From positions 16,518,041 through 16,582,040 of the forward strand of contig NC_083606.1 of NCBI RefSeq assembly GCF_029168945.1: a stretch of 64,000 nt of DNA, in the 5' to 3' direction. This stretch comes from Cannabis sativa. Taxonomy: Eukaryota; Streptophyta; Magnoliopsida; Rosales; Cannabaceae. Of the stretch, positions 10,429 through 25,019 are shown one piece after another. The position numbers were made by a program, and so were the translations under genes. The notes under the pieces are model-generated. The model saw only the letters and a program-made list of their open reading frames with translations. It was not told the DNA's origin and made no database searches. Position 1 is the stretch's first letter, and each line of letters opens with the position of its first letter.

Positions 10429-10861
10429 TGTAACGTCCCCGCTTCAAGCCTCCGTTGGGCCCTTACACCCACGGAATGAATGGCTCTTATACACGAGTAC
10501 GTCACTCTGGCTGCTTCCTGGATTGATGACTGACCCTACAGACCAACACGAGTGTTTCCAGCATGCTTTGTCCTCACTCGCATGCTTCCTGGGAAAACTT
10601 CCCAGGAGGTCACCCATCCTTAAATTGCTCCAGGCCAAGCACGCTTAACTGTGGAGTTCTTTCGAGATGGGCTACCGAAAAACAAGATGCACCTTGTTGA
10701 CATAGGTAGTACCAATCAATCCATTTAAGCTCTCTTCAACTGTGTAGTCCCATACCTACACAGTCTCAGAATCATCCCACTTGACCTTCCCCAGGCGGTG
10801 TGGGATTGCACAGCTTACCCGGTGTTTCTCCTTACGGATCACGGGACTACTGACTGTCACA
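10429..10861 (-). repeat. Cassandra 5' LTR
   Basis: 433 bases with TG...CA ends, followed on the right by target duplication cacag at 10862-10866. Contains the second copy of the 5S-like region. Confidence 0.92.
10598..10690 (-). ncRNA. 5S rRNA-like pol III promoter region in the Cassandra 5' LTR
   Basis: Copy of the 5S-derived segment, 505 bases to the right of the first. Box A, intermediate element and box C words are intact, so pol III initiation from this LTR is conceivable (inference from the conserved internal promoter). Confidence 0.85.
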
Positions 10862-13800
10862 CACAGTATGTAGTGAAGTTAGCTGTGGGGTACCGGAGTC
10901 ACTACTCTCCCAACGAACTCACCGAATCCAGTTCGACCTAGGGTTGTACGAAGTGACACTCAACCCTTCGACCTACTGTGGTACGGAGTGTCACACAGTA
11001 TGTAGTGAAGTTAGCTGTGGGGTACCGGAGTCACTACTCTCCCAACGAACTCACCTAATCAAGTTCGACCTAGGGTTGTACAGAGTGACACTCAACCATT
11101 CGACCTAGTCTTTTACGGAGTGTCACACAGTAAGTAGTGAAGTTAGCTGTGGGGTACCGTAGTCACTACTCCCCCAACGAACTCACCGAATCCAGTTTGA
11201 CCTAGGGTTGTACAGATTGCAGTCAACCATTCGACCTAGTGTTGTACGGAGTGTCACACAGTATGTAGTAAAGTTAGCTGTGGGGTACCAGAGTCACTAC
11301 TCTCCAAACGAACTCACCGAATCTTGTTCGACCTAGGGTTGTATGGAGTAACACTCAACTATTCGACCTAGTGTTGTACGGAGTGTCACACAGTATGTAG
11401 TGAAGTTAGGTGTGGGGCACCGGAGTCACTACTCTCCCAACGAACTCACCCAATCCAGTTCGACCTACGGTTGTACGAAGTCTCACTCAACCCTTCGACC
11501 TAGTGTTGTACGGAGTGTCACACAGTATGTAGTGAAGTTAGCTGTGGGGTACCGGAGTCACTACTCTCCCAACGAACTCACCGAATCAAGTTCGACCTAG
11601 GGTTGTAAAGAGAGACACTCAACCATTCGACCTAGTGTTGTACAGAGTGTCACACAGTATGTAGTGAAACTAGCTGTGGGGTACCGGAGTCACTACTCTC
11701 CCAACGAACTCACCGAATCCAGTTCGACCTAGGGTTGTACGGAGTGACACTCAACCCTTCAACCTAGTGTTGTACGGAGTGTCACACAGTATGTAGTGAA
11801 GTTAGCCGTGGGGTACCAGAGTCACTACTATCCCAACGAACTCACCGAATCTAGTTCGACCAAGGGTTGTACGGAGTGACACTCAACCCTTCGACCTTGT
11901 GTTGTACGGCGTGTCACACAGTATGTAGTGAAGTTAGGCGGGGTACGGAGTCACTACTCTCCCAACAAACTCACCGAATCCAGTTCGACCTACGGTTGTA
12001 CGGCGTGACACTCAACCCTTCGACCTAGTGTTGTACGGAGTGTCACACAGTATGTAGTGAAGTTAGCTGTGGGGTACCGGAGTAACTACTCTCCCAACGA
12101 ACTCACCGAATCTAGTTCGACCTAGGGTTGTACGGAGTGACACTCAACCCTTCGACCTAGTGTTGTACGGAGTTTCACACAGTATGTAGTGAAGTTTGTT
12201 GTGGGGTATCGGAGTCACTACTCTCTCAACGAACTCACCGAATCCAGTTCGACCTACGGTTGTACGGAGTGACACTCAACCCTTCGACCTAGTTTTGTAT
12301 GGAGTGTCACACAGTATGTAGTGAAGTTAGTTGTGGGGTACCGGAGTCACTACTCTCCCAACAAACTCACCGAATCCAGTTCGACCTAGGGTTGTACGGA
12401 GTGACACTCAACCCTTCGACCTAGTGTTGTACGGAGTGTCACACAGTATGTAGTACAGTTAGTTGTGGGGTACCGGAGTCACTACTCTCCCAACGAACTC
12501 ACTGAATCCAGTTCGACCTAGGGTTGTACGGAGTGACACTCAACCCTTCGACCTAGTGTTGTAGGGAGTGTCACACAGTATGTAGTGAAGTTAGATGTGG
12601 GGTACCGGAGTCACTACTCTCCTAACGAACTCACCGAATCTTGTTCGACCTAGGGTTGTACGGACTGACACTCAACCATTCGACCTAGTGTTGTACGGAG
12701 TGTCACACAGTATGCAGTGAAGTTAGCTGTGGGGTACCGGAGTCACTACTCTCCCAACGAACTCACCGAATCCAGTTCGACCTAGGGTTGTACGAAGTGA
12801 CACTCAACCCTTCGACCTAGTGTGGTACGGAGTGTCACACAGTATGTAGTGAAGTTAGCTGTGGGGTACCGGAGTCACTACTCTCCCAACGAACTCACCC
12901 AATCAAGTTCGACCTAGGGTTGTACAGAGTGACACTCAACCATTCGACCTAGTCTTTTACGGAGTGTCACACAGTAAGTAGTGAAGTTAGCTGTGGGGTA
13001 CCGTAGTCACTACTCCCCCAACGAACTCACCGAATCCAGTTTGACCTAGGGTTGTACAGATTGCAGTCAACCATTCGACCTAGTGTTGTACGGAGTGTCA
13101 CACAGTATGTAGTAAAGTTAGGCGGGGGTACCGGAGTCACTACTCTCCTAACGAACTCACCGAATCTTGTTCGACCTAGGGTTGAATGGAGTAACACTCA
13201 ACTATTCGACCTAGTGTTGTACGGAGTGTCACACAGTATGTAGTGAAGTTAGGTGTGGGGCACCGGAGTCACTACTCTCCCAACGAACTCACCCAATCCA
13301 GTTCGACCTACGGTTGTACGAAGTCTCACTCAACCCTTCGACCTAGTGTTGTACGGAGTGTCACACAGTATGTAGTGAAGTTAGCTGTGGGGTACCGGAG
13401 TCACTACTCTCCCAACGAACTCACCGAATCAAGTTCGACCTAGGGTTGTAAAGAGAGACACTCAACCATTCGACCTAGTGTTGTACGGAGTGTCACACAG
13501 TATGTAGTGAAACTAGCTGTGGGGTACCGGAGTCACTACTCTCCCAACGAACTCACCGAATCCAGTTCGACCTAGGGTTGTACGGAGTGACACTCAACCC
13601 TTCAACCTAGTGTTGTACGGAGTGTCACACAGTATGTAGTGATGTTAGCCGTGGGGTACCAGAGTCACTACTCTCCCAACGAACTCACCGAATCCAGTTC
13701 GACCAAGGGTTGTACGGAGTGACACTCAACCCTTCGACCTTGTGTTGTACGGCGTGTCACACAGTATGTAGTGAAGTTAGCTGTGGGGTACCGGAGTCAC

Positions 13801-15299
13801 TACTCTCCCAACAAACTCACCGAATCCAGTTCGACCTACGGTTGTACGGCGTGACACTCAACCCTTCGACCTAGTGTTGTACGGAGTGTCACACAGTATG
13901 TAGTGAAGTTAGCTGTGGGGTACCGGAGTAACTACTCTCCCAACGAACTCACCGAATCTAGTTCGACCTAGGGTTGTACGGAGTGACACTCAACCCTTCG
14001 ACCTAGTGTTGTACGGAGTTTCACACAGTATGTAGTGAAGTTAGCTGTGGGGTACCGGAGTCACTACTCTCCCAACGAACTCACCGAATCCAGTTCGACC
14101 TAGGGTTGTACGAAGTGACACTCAACCCTTCGACCTAGTGTGGTACGGAGTGTCACACAATATGTAGTGAAGTTAGCTGTGGGGTACCGGAGTCACTACT
14201 CTCCCAACGAACTCACCCAATCAAGTTCGACCTAGGGTTGTACAGAGTGACACTCAACCATTCGACCTAGTCTTTTACGGAGTGTCACACAGTAAGTAGT
14301 GAAGTTAGCTGTGGGGTACCGTAGTCACTACTCCCCCAACGAACTCACCGAATCCAGTTTGACCTAGGGTTGTACAGATTGCAGTCAACCATTCGACCTA
14401 GTGTTGTACGGAGTGTCACACAGTATGTAGTAAAGTTAGCTGTGGGGTACCAGAGTCACTACTCTCCTAACGAACTCACCGAATCTTGTTCGACCTAGGG
14501 TTGTATGGAGTAACACTCAACTATTCGACCTAGTGTTGTACGGAGTGTCACACAATATGTAGTGAAGTTAGGTGTGGGGCACCGGAATCACTACTCTCCC
14601 AACGAACTCACCCAATCCAGTTCGACCTACGGTTGTACGAAGTCTCACTCAACCCTTCGACCTAGTGTTGTACGGAATGTCACACAGTATGTAGTGAAGT
14701 TAGCTGTGGGGTACCGGAGTCACTACTCTCCCAACGAACTCACCGAATCAAGTTCGACCTAGGGTTGTAAAGAGAGACACTCAACCATTCGACCTAGTGT
14801 TGTACGGAGTGTCACACAGTATGTAGTGAAACTAGCTGTGGGGTACCGGAGTCACTACTCTCCCAACGAACTCACCGAATCCAGTTCGACCTAGGGTTGT
14901 ACGGAGTGACACTCAACCCTTCAACCTAGTGTTGTACGGAGTGTCACACAGTATGTAGTGATGTTAGCCGTGGGGTACCAGAGTCACTACTCTCCCAACG
15001 AACTCACCGAATCCAGTTCGACCAAGGGTTGTACGGAGTGACACTCAACCCTTCGACCTTGTGTTGTACGGCGTGTCACACAGTATGTAGTGAAGTTAGC
15101 TGTGGGGTACCGGAGTCACTACTCTCCCAACAAACTCACCGAATCCAGTTCGACCTACGGTTGTACGGCGTGACACTCAACCCTTCGACCTAGTGTTGTA
15201 CGGAGTGTCACACAGTATGTAGTGAAGTTAGCTGTGGGGTACCGGAGTAACTACTCTCCCAACGAACTCACCGAATCTAGTTCGACCTAGGGTTGTACG

Positions 15300-18200
15300 G
15301 AGTGACACTCAACCCTTCGACCTAGTGTTGTACGGAGTGTCACACAGTATGTAGTGCAGTTAGTTGTGGGGTACCGGAGTCACTACTCTCCCAACGAACT
15401 CACCGAATCCAGTTCGACCTAGGGTTGTACGGAGTGACACTCAACCCTTCGACCTAGTGTTGTAGGGAGTGTCACACAGTATGTAGTGAAGTTAGATGTG
15501 GGGTACCGGAGTCACTACTCTCCTAACGAACTCACCGAATCTTGTTCGACCTAGGGTTGTACGGACTGACACTCAACCATTCGACCTAGTGTTGTACGGA
15601 GTGTCACACAGTATGTAGTGAAGTTAGCTGTGGGGTACCGGAGTCACTACTCTCCCAACGAACTCACCGAATCCAGTTCGACCTAGGGTTGTACGAAGTG
15701 ACACTCAACCCTTCGACCTAGTGTGGTACGGAGTGTCACATAGTATGTAGTGAAGTTAGCTGTGGGGTACCGGAGTCACTACTCTCCCAACGAACTCACC
15801 CAATCAAGTTCGACCTAGGGTTGTACAGAGTGACAATCAACCATTCGACCTAGTGTTTTACGGAGTGTCACACAGTAAGTAGTGAAGTTAGCTGTGGGGT
15901 ACCGTAGTCACTACTCCCCCAACGAACTCACCGAATCCAGTTTGACCTAGGGTTGTACAGATTGCAGTCAACCATTCGACCTAGTGTTGTACGGAGTGTC
16001 ACACAGTATGTAGTAAAGTTAGCTGTGGGGTACCAGAGTCACTACTCTCCTAACGAACTCACCGAATCTTGTTCGACCTAGGGTTGTATGGAGTAACACT
16101 CAACTATTCGACCTAGTGTTGTACGGAGTGTCACACAGTATGTAGTGAAGTTAGGTGTGGGGCACCGGAGTCACTACTCTCCCAACGAACTCACCCAATC
16201 CAGTTCGACCTATGGTTGTACGAAGTCTCACTCAACCGTTCGACCTAGTGTTGTACGGAGTGTCACACAGTATGTAGTGAAGTTAGCTTTGGGGTAACGG
16301 AGTCACTACTCTCCCAACGAACTCACCGAATCAAGTTCGACCTAGGGTTGTAAAGAGAGACACTCAACCATTCGACCTAGTGTTGTACGGAGTGTCACAC
16401 AGTATGTAGTGAAACAAGCTGTGGGGTACCGGAGTCACTACTCTCCCAACGAACTCACCGAATCTAGTTCGACCTAGGGTTGTACGGAGTGACACTCAAC
16501 CCTTCAACCTAGTGTTGTACGGAGTGTCACACAGTATGTAGTGAAGTTATCCGTGGGGTACCAGAGTCACTACTCTCCCAACGAACTCACCGAATCCAGT
16601 TCGACCAAGGGTTGTACGGAGTGACACTCAACCCTTCGACCTTGTGTTGTACGGCGTGTCACACAGTATGTAGTGAAGTTAGCTGTGGGGTACCGGAGTC
16701 ACTACTCTCCCAACAAACTCACCGAATCCAGTTCGACCTACGGTTGTACGGCGTGACACTCAACCCTTCGACCTAGTGTTGTACGGAGTGTCACACAGTA
16801 TGTAGTGAAGTTAGCTGTGGGGTACCGGAGTAACTACTCTCCCAACGAACTCACCGAATCTAGTTCGACCTAGGGTTGTACGGAGTGACACTCAACCATT
16901 CAACCTAGTGTTGTACGCAGTGTCACACAGTATATAGTGAAGTTAGTTGTGGGGTACTCGAGTCACTACTCTCCAACCGAACTCACCGAATCCAGTTCGA
17001 GCTAGGGTTGTACGGATTAACACTCAACCCTTCGACCTAGTGTTGTACGGAGTGTCACACAGTATGTAGTAAAGTTAGCTGTGGGGTACCAGAGTCACTA
17101 CTCTCCTAACGAACTCACCGAATCTTGTTCGACCTAGGGTTGTATGGAGTAACACTCAACTATTCGACCTAGTGTTGTACGGAGTGTCACACAGTATGTA
17201 GTGAAGTTAGGTGTGGGGCACCGGAGTCACTACTCTCCCAACGAACTCACCCAATCCAGTTCGACCTACGGTTGTACGAAGTCTCACTCAACCCTTCGAC
17301 CTAGTGTTGTACGGAGTGTCACACAGTATGTAGTGAAGTTAGCTGTGGGGTACCGGAGTCACTACTCTCCCAATGAACTCACCGAATCAAGTTCGACCTA
17401 GGGTTGTAAAGAGAGACACTCAACCATTCGACCTAGTGTTGTACGGAGTGTCACACAGTATGTAGTGAAACTAGCTGTGGGGTACCGGAGTCACTACTCT
17501 CCCAACGAACTCACCGAATCCAGTTCGACCTAGGGTTGTACGGAGTGACACTCAACCCTTCAACCTAGTGTTGTACGGAGTGTCACACAGTATGTAGTGA
17601 AGTTAGCCGTGGGGTACCAGAGTCACTACTCTCCCAACGAACTCACCGAATCTAGTTCGACCAAGGGTTGTACGGAGTGACACTCAACCCTTCGACCTTG
17701 TGTTGTACGGCGTGTCACACAGTATGTAGTGAAGTTAGCTGTGGGGTACCGGAGTCACTACTCTCCCAACAAACTCACCGAATCCAGTTCGACCTACGGT
17801 TGTACGGCGTGACACTCAACCCTTCGACCTAGTGTTGTACGGAGTGTCACACAGTATGTAGTGAAGTTAGCTGTGGGGTACCGGAGTAACTACTCTCCCA
17901 ACGAACTCACCGAATCTAGTTCGACCTAGGGTTGTACGGAGTGACACTCAACCCTTCGACCTAGTGTTGTACGGAGTTTCACACAGTATGTAGTGAAGTT
18001 TGTTGTGGGGTATCGGAGTCACTACTCTCTCAACGAACTCACCGAATCCAGTTCGACCTAGGGTTGTACGGAGTGACACTCAACCCTTCGACCTAGTGTT
18101 GTAGGGAGTGTCACACAGTATGTAGTGAAGTTAGATGTGGGGTACCGGAGTCACTACTCTCCTAACGAACTCACCGAATCTTGTTCGACCTAGGGTTGTA

Positions 18201-18900
18201 CGGACTGACACTCAACCCTTCGACCTAGTGTGGTACGGAGTGTCACACAGTATCTAGTGAAGTTAGCTGTGGGGTACCGGAGTCACTACTCTCCCAACGA
18301 ACTCACCCAATCAAGTTCGACCTAGGGTTGTACGGAGTGACACTCAACCATTCGACCTAGTCTTTTACGGAGTGTCACACAGTAAGTAGTGAAGTTAGCT
18401 GTCGGGTACCGTAGTCACTACTCCCCCAACGAACTCACCGAATCCAGTTTGACCTAGGGTTGTACAGATTGCAGTCAACCATTCGACCTAGTGTTGTACG
18501 GAGTGTCACACAGTATGTAGTAAAGTTAGTTGTGGGGTACCAGAGTCACTACTCTCCTAACGAACTCACCGAATCTTGTTCGACCTAGGGTTGTATGGAG
18601 TAACACTCAACTATTCGACCTAGTGTTGTACGGAGTGTCACACAGTATGTAGTGAAGTTAGGTGTGGGGCACCGGAGTCACTACTCTCCCAACGAACTCA
18701 CCCAATCCAGTTCGACCTACGGTTGTACGAAGTCTCACTCAACCCTTCGACCTAGTGTTGTACGGAGTGTCACACAGTATGTAGTGAAGTTAGCTGTGGG
18801 GTACCGGAGTCACTACTCTCCCAACGAACTCACCGAATCAAGTTCGACCTAGGGTTGTAAAGAGAGACACTCAACCATTCGACCTAGTGTTGTACGGAGT
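15300..18900. repeat. Multi-monomer block, first copy (27 monomers)
   Basis: Matches 20971-24570 at a constant offset of 5671 bases (43 monomers less 5 bases). Shared rare variants include gctttggggtaacgg near 16290/21960, attcaacctagtgttgtacg with gcagtgtc near 16900/22570, and gtatctagtg near 18250/23925. The match breaks at both ends, for example aaactagc at 18919 against aaacaagc at 24590. Confidence 0.82.
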
Positions 18901-20970
18901 GTCACACAGTATGTAGTGAAACTAGCTGTGGGGTACCGGAGTCACTACTCTCCCAACGAACTCACCGAATCCAGTTCGACCTAGGGTTGTACGGAGTGAC
19001 ACTCAACCCTTCAACCTAGTGTTGTACGGAGTGTCACACAGTATGTAGTGATGTTAGCCGTGGGGTACCAGAGTCACTACTCTCCCAACGAACTCACCGA
19101 ATCCAGTTCGACCAAGGGTTGTACGGAGTGACACTCAACCCTTCGACCTTGTGTTGTACGGCGTGTCACACAGTATGTAGTGAAGTTAGGTGTGGGGTAC
19201 CGGAGTCACTACTCTCCCAACAAACTCACCGAATCCAGTTCGACCTACGGTTGTACGGCGTGACACTCAACCCTTCGACCTAGTGTTGTACGGAGTGTCA
19301 CACAGTATGTAGTGAAGTTAGCTGTGGGGTACCGGAGTAACTACTCTCCCAACGAACTCACCGAATCTAGTTCGACCTAGGGTTGTACGGAGTGACACTC
19401 AACCCTTCGACCTAGTGTTGTACGGAGTTTCACACAGTATGTAGTGAAGTTAGCTGTGGGGTACCGGAGTCACTACTCTCCCAACGAACTCACCGAATCC
19501 AGTTCGACCTAGGGTTGTACGAAATGACACTCAACCCTTCGACCTAGTGTGGTACGGAGTGTCACACAGTATGTAGTGAAGTTAGCTGTGGGGTACCGGA
19601 GTCACTACTCTCCCAACGAACTCACCCAATCAAGTTCGACCTAGGGTTGTACAGAGTGACACTCAACCATTCGACCTAGTCTTTTACGGAGTGTCACACG
19701 CAAGTAGTGAAGTTACCGTGGGGTACCGTAGTCACTACTCCCCCAACGAACTCACCGAATCCAGTTTGACCTAGGGTTGTACAGATTGCAGTCAACCATT
19801 CGACCTAGTGTTGTACGGAGTGTCACACAGTATGTAGTAAAGTTAGCTGTGGGGTACCAGAGTCACTACTCTCCTAACGAACTCACCGAATCTTGTTCGA
19901 CCTAGGGTTGTATGGAGTAACACTCAACTATTCGACCTAGTGTTGTACGGAGTGTCACACAGTATGTAGTGAAGTTAGGTGTGGTGCACCGGAGTCACTA
20001 CTCTCCCAACGAACTCACCCAATCCAGTTCGACCTACGGTTGTACGAAGTCTCACTCAACCCTTCGACCTAGTGTTGTACGGAGTGTCACACAGTATGTA
20101 GTGAAGTTAGCTGTGGGGTACCGGAGTCACTACTCTCCCAACGAACTCACCGAATCAAGTTCGACCTAGGGTTGTAAAGAGAGACACTCAACCATTCGAC
20201 CTAGTGTTGTACGGAGTGTCACACAGTATGTAGTGAAACTAGCTGTGGGGTACCGGAGTCACTACTCTCCCAACGAACTCACCGAATCCAGTTCGACCTA
20301 GGGTTGTACGGAGTGACACTCAACCCTTCAACCTAGTGTTGTACGGAGTGTCACACAGTATGTAGTGATGTTAGCCGTGGGGTACCAGAGTCACTACTCT
20401 CCCAACGAACTCACCGAATCCAGTTCGACCAAGGGTTGTACGGAGTGACACTCAACCCTTCGACCTTGTGTTGTACGGCGTGTCACACAGTATGTAGTGA
20501 AGTTAGGTGTGGGGTACCGGAGTCACTACTCTCCCAACAAACTCACCGAATCCAGTTCGACCTACGGTTGTACGGCGTGACACTCAACCCTTCGACCTAG
20601 TGTTGTACGGAGTGTCACACAGTATGTAGTGAAGTTAGCTGTGGGGTACCGGAGTAACTACTCTCCCAACGAACTCACCGAATCTAGTTCGACCTAGGGT
20701 TGTACGGAGTGACACTCAACCCTTCGACCTAGTGTTGTACGGAGTTTCACACAGTATGTAGTGAAGTTTGTTGTGGGGTATCGGAGTCACTACTCTCTCA
20801 ACGAACTCACCGAATCCAGTTCGACCTAGGGTTGTACGGAGTGACACTCAACCCTTCGACCTAGTTTTGTATGGAGTGTCACACAATATGTAGTGAAGTT
20901 AGTTGTGGGGTACCGGAGTCACTACTCTCCCAACGAACTCACCGAATCTAGTTCGACCTAGGGTTGTACG

Positions 20971-23900
20971 GAGTGACACTCAACCCTTCGACCTAGTGTT
21001 GTACGGAGTGTCACACAGTATGTAGTGCAGTTAGTTGTGGGGTACCGGAGTCACTACTCTCCCAACGAACTCACTGAATCCAGTTCGACCTAGGGTTGTA
21101 CGGAGTGACACTCAACCCTTCGACCTAGTGTTGTAGGGAGTGTCACACAGTATGTAGTGAAGTTAGATGTGGGGTACCGGAGTCACTACTCTCCTAACGA
21201 ACTCACCGAATCTTGTTCGACCTAGGGTTGTACGGACTGACACTCAACCATTCCACCTAGTGTTGTACGGAGTGTCACACAGTATGTAGTGAAGTTAGCT
21301 GTGGGGTACCGGAGTCACTACTCTCCCAACGAACTCACCGAATCCAGTTCGACCTAGGGTTGTACGAAGTGACACTCAACCCTTCGACCTAGTGTGGTAC
21401 GGAGTGTCACATAGTATGTAGTGAAGTTAGCTGTGGGGTACCGGAGTCACTACTCTCCCAACGAACTCACCCAATCAAGTTCGACCTAGGGTTGTACAGA
21501 GTGACAATCAACCATTCGACCTTGTGTTTTACGGAGTGTCACACAGTAAGTAGTGAAGTTAGCTGTGGGGTACCGTAGTCACTACTCCCCCAACGAACTC
21601 ACCGAATCCAGTTTGACATAGGGTTGTACAGATTGCAGTCAACCATTCGACCTAGTGTTGTACGGAGTGTCACACACTATGTAGTAAAGTTAGCTGTGGG
21701 GTACCAGAGTCACTACTCTCCTAACGAACTCACCGAATCTTGTTCGACCTAGGGTTGTATGGAGTAACACTCAACTATTCGACCTAGTGTTGTACGGAGT
21801 GTCACACAGTATGTAGTGAAGTTAGGTGTGGGGCACCGGAGTCACTACTCTCCCAACGAACTCACCCAATCCAGTTCGACCTACGGTTGTACGAAGTCTC
21901 ACTCAACCGTTCGACCTAGTGTTGTACGGAGTGTCACACAGTATGTAGTGAAGTTAGCTTTGGGGTAACGGAGTCACTACTCTCCCAACGAACTCACCGA
22001 ATCAAGTTCGACCTAGGGTTGTAAAGAGAGACACTCAACCATTCGACCTAGTGTTGTACGGAGTGTCACACAGTATGTAGTGAAACAAGCTGTGGGGTAC
22101 CGGAGTCACTACTCTCCCAACGAACTCACCGAATCTAGTTCGACCTAGGGTTGTACGGAGTGACACTCAACCCTTCAACCTAGTGTTGTACGGAGTGTCA
22201 CACAGTATGTAGTGAAGTTATCCGTGGGGTACCAGAGTCACTACTCTCCCAACGAACTCACCGAATCCAGTTCGACCAAGGGTTGTGCGGAGTGACACTC
22301 AACCCTTCGACCTTGTGTTGTACGGCGTGTCACACAGTATGTAGTAAAGTTAGCTGTGGGGTACCGGAGTCACTACTCTCCCAACAAACTCACCGAATCC
22401 AGTTCGACCTACGGTTGTACGGCGTGACACTCAACCCTTCGACCTAGTGTTGTACGGAGTGTCACACAGTATGTAGTGAAGTTAGCTGTGGGGTACCGGA
22501 GTAACTACTCTCCCAACGAACTCACCGAATCTAGTTCGACCTAGGGTTGTACGGAGTGACACTCAACCATTCAACCTAGTGTTGTACGCAGTGTCACACA
22601 GTATATAGTGAAGTTAGTTGTGGGGTACTCGAGTCACTACTCTCCAACCGAACTCACCGAATCCAGTTCGAGCTAGGGTTGTACGGATTAACACTCAACC
22701 CTTCGACCTAGTGTTGTACGGAGTGTCACACAGTATGTAGTAAAGTTAGCTGTGGGGTACCAGAGTCACTACTCTCCTAACGAACTCACCGAATCTTGTT
22801 CGACCTAGGGTTGTATGGAGTAACACTCAACTATTCGACCTAGTGTTGTACGGAGTGTCACACAGTATGTAGTGAAGTTAGGTGTGGGGCACCGGAGTCA
22901 CTACTCTCCCAACGAACTCACCCAATCCAGTTCGACCTACGGTTGTACGAAGTCTCACTCAACCCTTCGACCTAGTGTTGTACGGAGTGTCACACAGTAT
23001 GTAGTGAAGTTAGCTGTGGGGTACCGGAGTCACTACTCTCCCAATGAACTCACCGAATCAAGTTCGACCTAGGGTTGTAAAGAGAGACACTCAACCATTC
23101 GACCTAGTGTTGTACGGAGTGTCACACAGTATGTAGTGAAACTAGCTGTGGGGTACCGGAGTCACTACTCTCCCAACGAACTCACCGAATCCAGTTCGAC
23201 CTAGGGTTGTACGGAGTGACACTCAACCCTTCAACCTAGTGTTGTACGGAGTGTCACACAGTATGTAGTGAAGTTAGCCGTGGGGTACCAGAGTCACTAC
23301 TCTCCCAACGAACTCACCGAATCTAGTTCGACCAAGGGTTGTACGGAGTGACACTCAACCCTTCGACCTTGTGTTGTACGGCGTGTCACACAGTATGTAG
23401 TGAAGTTAGCTGTGGGGTACCGGAGTCACTACTCTCCCAACAAACTCACCGAATCCAGTTCGACCTACGGTTGTACGGCGTGACACTCAACCCTTCGACC
23501 TAGTGTTGTACGGAGTGTCACACAGTATGTAGTGAAGTTAGCTGTGGGGTACCGGAGTAACTACTCTCCCAACGAACTCACCGAATCTAGTTCGACCTAG
23601 GGTTGTACGGAGTGACACTCAACCCTTCGACCTAGTGTTGTACGGAGTTTCACACAGTATGTAGTGAAGTTTGTTGTGGGGTATCGGAGTCACTACTCTC
23701 TCAATGAACTCACCGAATCCAGTTCGACCTAGGGTTGTACGGAGTGACACTCAACCCTTCGACCTAGTGTTGTAGGGAGTGTCACACAGTATGTAGTGAA
23801 GTTAGATGTGGGGTACCGGAGTCACTACTCTCCTAACGAACTCACCGAATCTTGTTCGACCTAGGGTTGTACGGACTGACACTCAACCCTTCGACCTAGT

Positions 23901-24570
23901 GTGGTACGGAGTGTCACACAGTATCTAGTGAAGTTAGCTGTGGGGTACCGGAGTCACTACTCTCCCAACGAACTCACCCAATCAAGTTCGACCTAGGGTT
24001 GTACAGAGTGACACTCAACCATTCGACCTAGTCTTTTACGGAGTGTCACACAGTAAGTAGTGAAGTTAGCTGTCGGGTACCGTAGTCACTACTCCCCCAA
24101 CGAACTCACCGAATCCAGTTTGACCTAGGGTTGTACAGATTGCAGTCAACCATTCGACCTAGTGTTGTACGGAGTGTCACACAGTATGTAGTAAAGTTAG
24201 CTGTGGGGTACCAGACTCACTACTCTCCTAACGAACTCACCGAATCTTGTTCGACCTAGGGTTGTATCGAGTAACACTCAACTATTCGACCTAGTGTTGT
24301 ACGGAGTGTCACACAGTATGTAGTGAAGTTAGGTGTGGGGCACCGGAGTCACTACTCTCCCAACGAACTCACCCAATCCAGTTCGACCTACGGTTGTACG
24401 AAGTCTCACTCAACCCTTCGACCTAGTGTTGTACGGAGTGTCACACAGTATGTAGTGAAGTTAGCTGTGGGGTACCGGAGTCACTACTCTCCCAACGAAC
24501 TCACCGAATCAAGTTCGACCTAGGGTTGTAAAGAGAGACACTCAACCATTCGACCTAGTGTTGTACGGAG
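20971..24570. repeat. Multi-monomer block, second copy
   Basis: Second copy of the 15300-18900 block. Only scattered single-base differences were seen, such as tgtgcgg at 22286 for tgtacgg and pagactcac-type change at 24213 (agactcac for agagtcac). Confidence 0.82.
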
Positions 24571-25019
24571 TGTCACACAGTATGTAGTGAAACAAGCTGT
24601 GGGGTACCGGAGTCACTACTCTCCCAACGAACTCACCGAATCTAGTTCGACCTAGGGTTGTACGGAGTGACACTCAACCCTTCAACCTAGTGTTGTACGG
24701 AGTGTCACACAGTATGTAGTGAAGTTAGCCGTGGGGACCAGAGTCACTACTCTCCCAACGAACTCACCAAATCCAGTTCGACCAATGGTTGTACGGAGTG
24801 ACACTCAACCCTTCGACCTTGTGTTGTACGGCGTGTCACACAGTATGTAGTGAAGTTAGCTGTGGGGTACCGGAGTCACTACTCTCCCAACAAACTCACC
24901 GAATCCAGTTCGACCTACGGTTGTACGGCGTGACACTCAACCCTTCGACCTAGTGTTGTACGGAGTGTCACACAGTATGTAGTGAAGTTAGCTGTGGGGT
25001 ACCGGAGTAACTACTCTCC

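Larger units (their letters stand above)
9924..10861 (-). mobile_element. Cassandra TRIM retrotransposon (complete, 938 bp)
   Basis: Two 433-base LTRs (9924-10356 and 10429-10861) flank a 72-base interior without coding capacity. Each LTR begins TGTAACGTCCCC and ends GACTGTCACA. The five bases cacag occur on both sides (9919-9923 and 10862-10866), a clean target-site duplication, and satellite phase continues across. Read on the minus strand, the interior has an initiator-Met primer-binding site (TGGTATCAGAGCC, 10414-10426) and a G-rich polypurine tract (10357-10370). The LTRs carry 5S-rRNA-like sequence, the defining mark of Cassandra. Such elements make no proteins and must be mobilised by enzymes of other LTR elements. 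The only LTR difference I see is T/C at 10337 versus 10842, so insertion is recent. Confidence 0.93.

Noticed and set aside
9939..10638. Two identical 64-residue minus-strand frames
   Set aside because: They lie in the two Cassandra LTRs, over the 5S-derived region, and are not coding.
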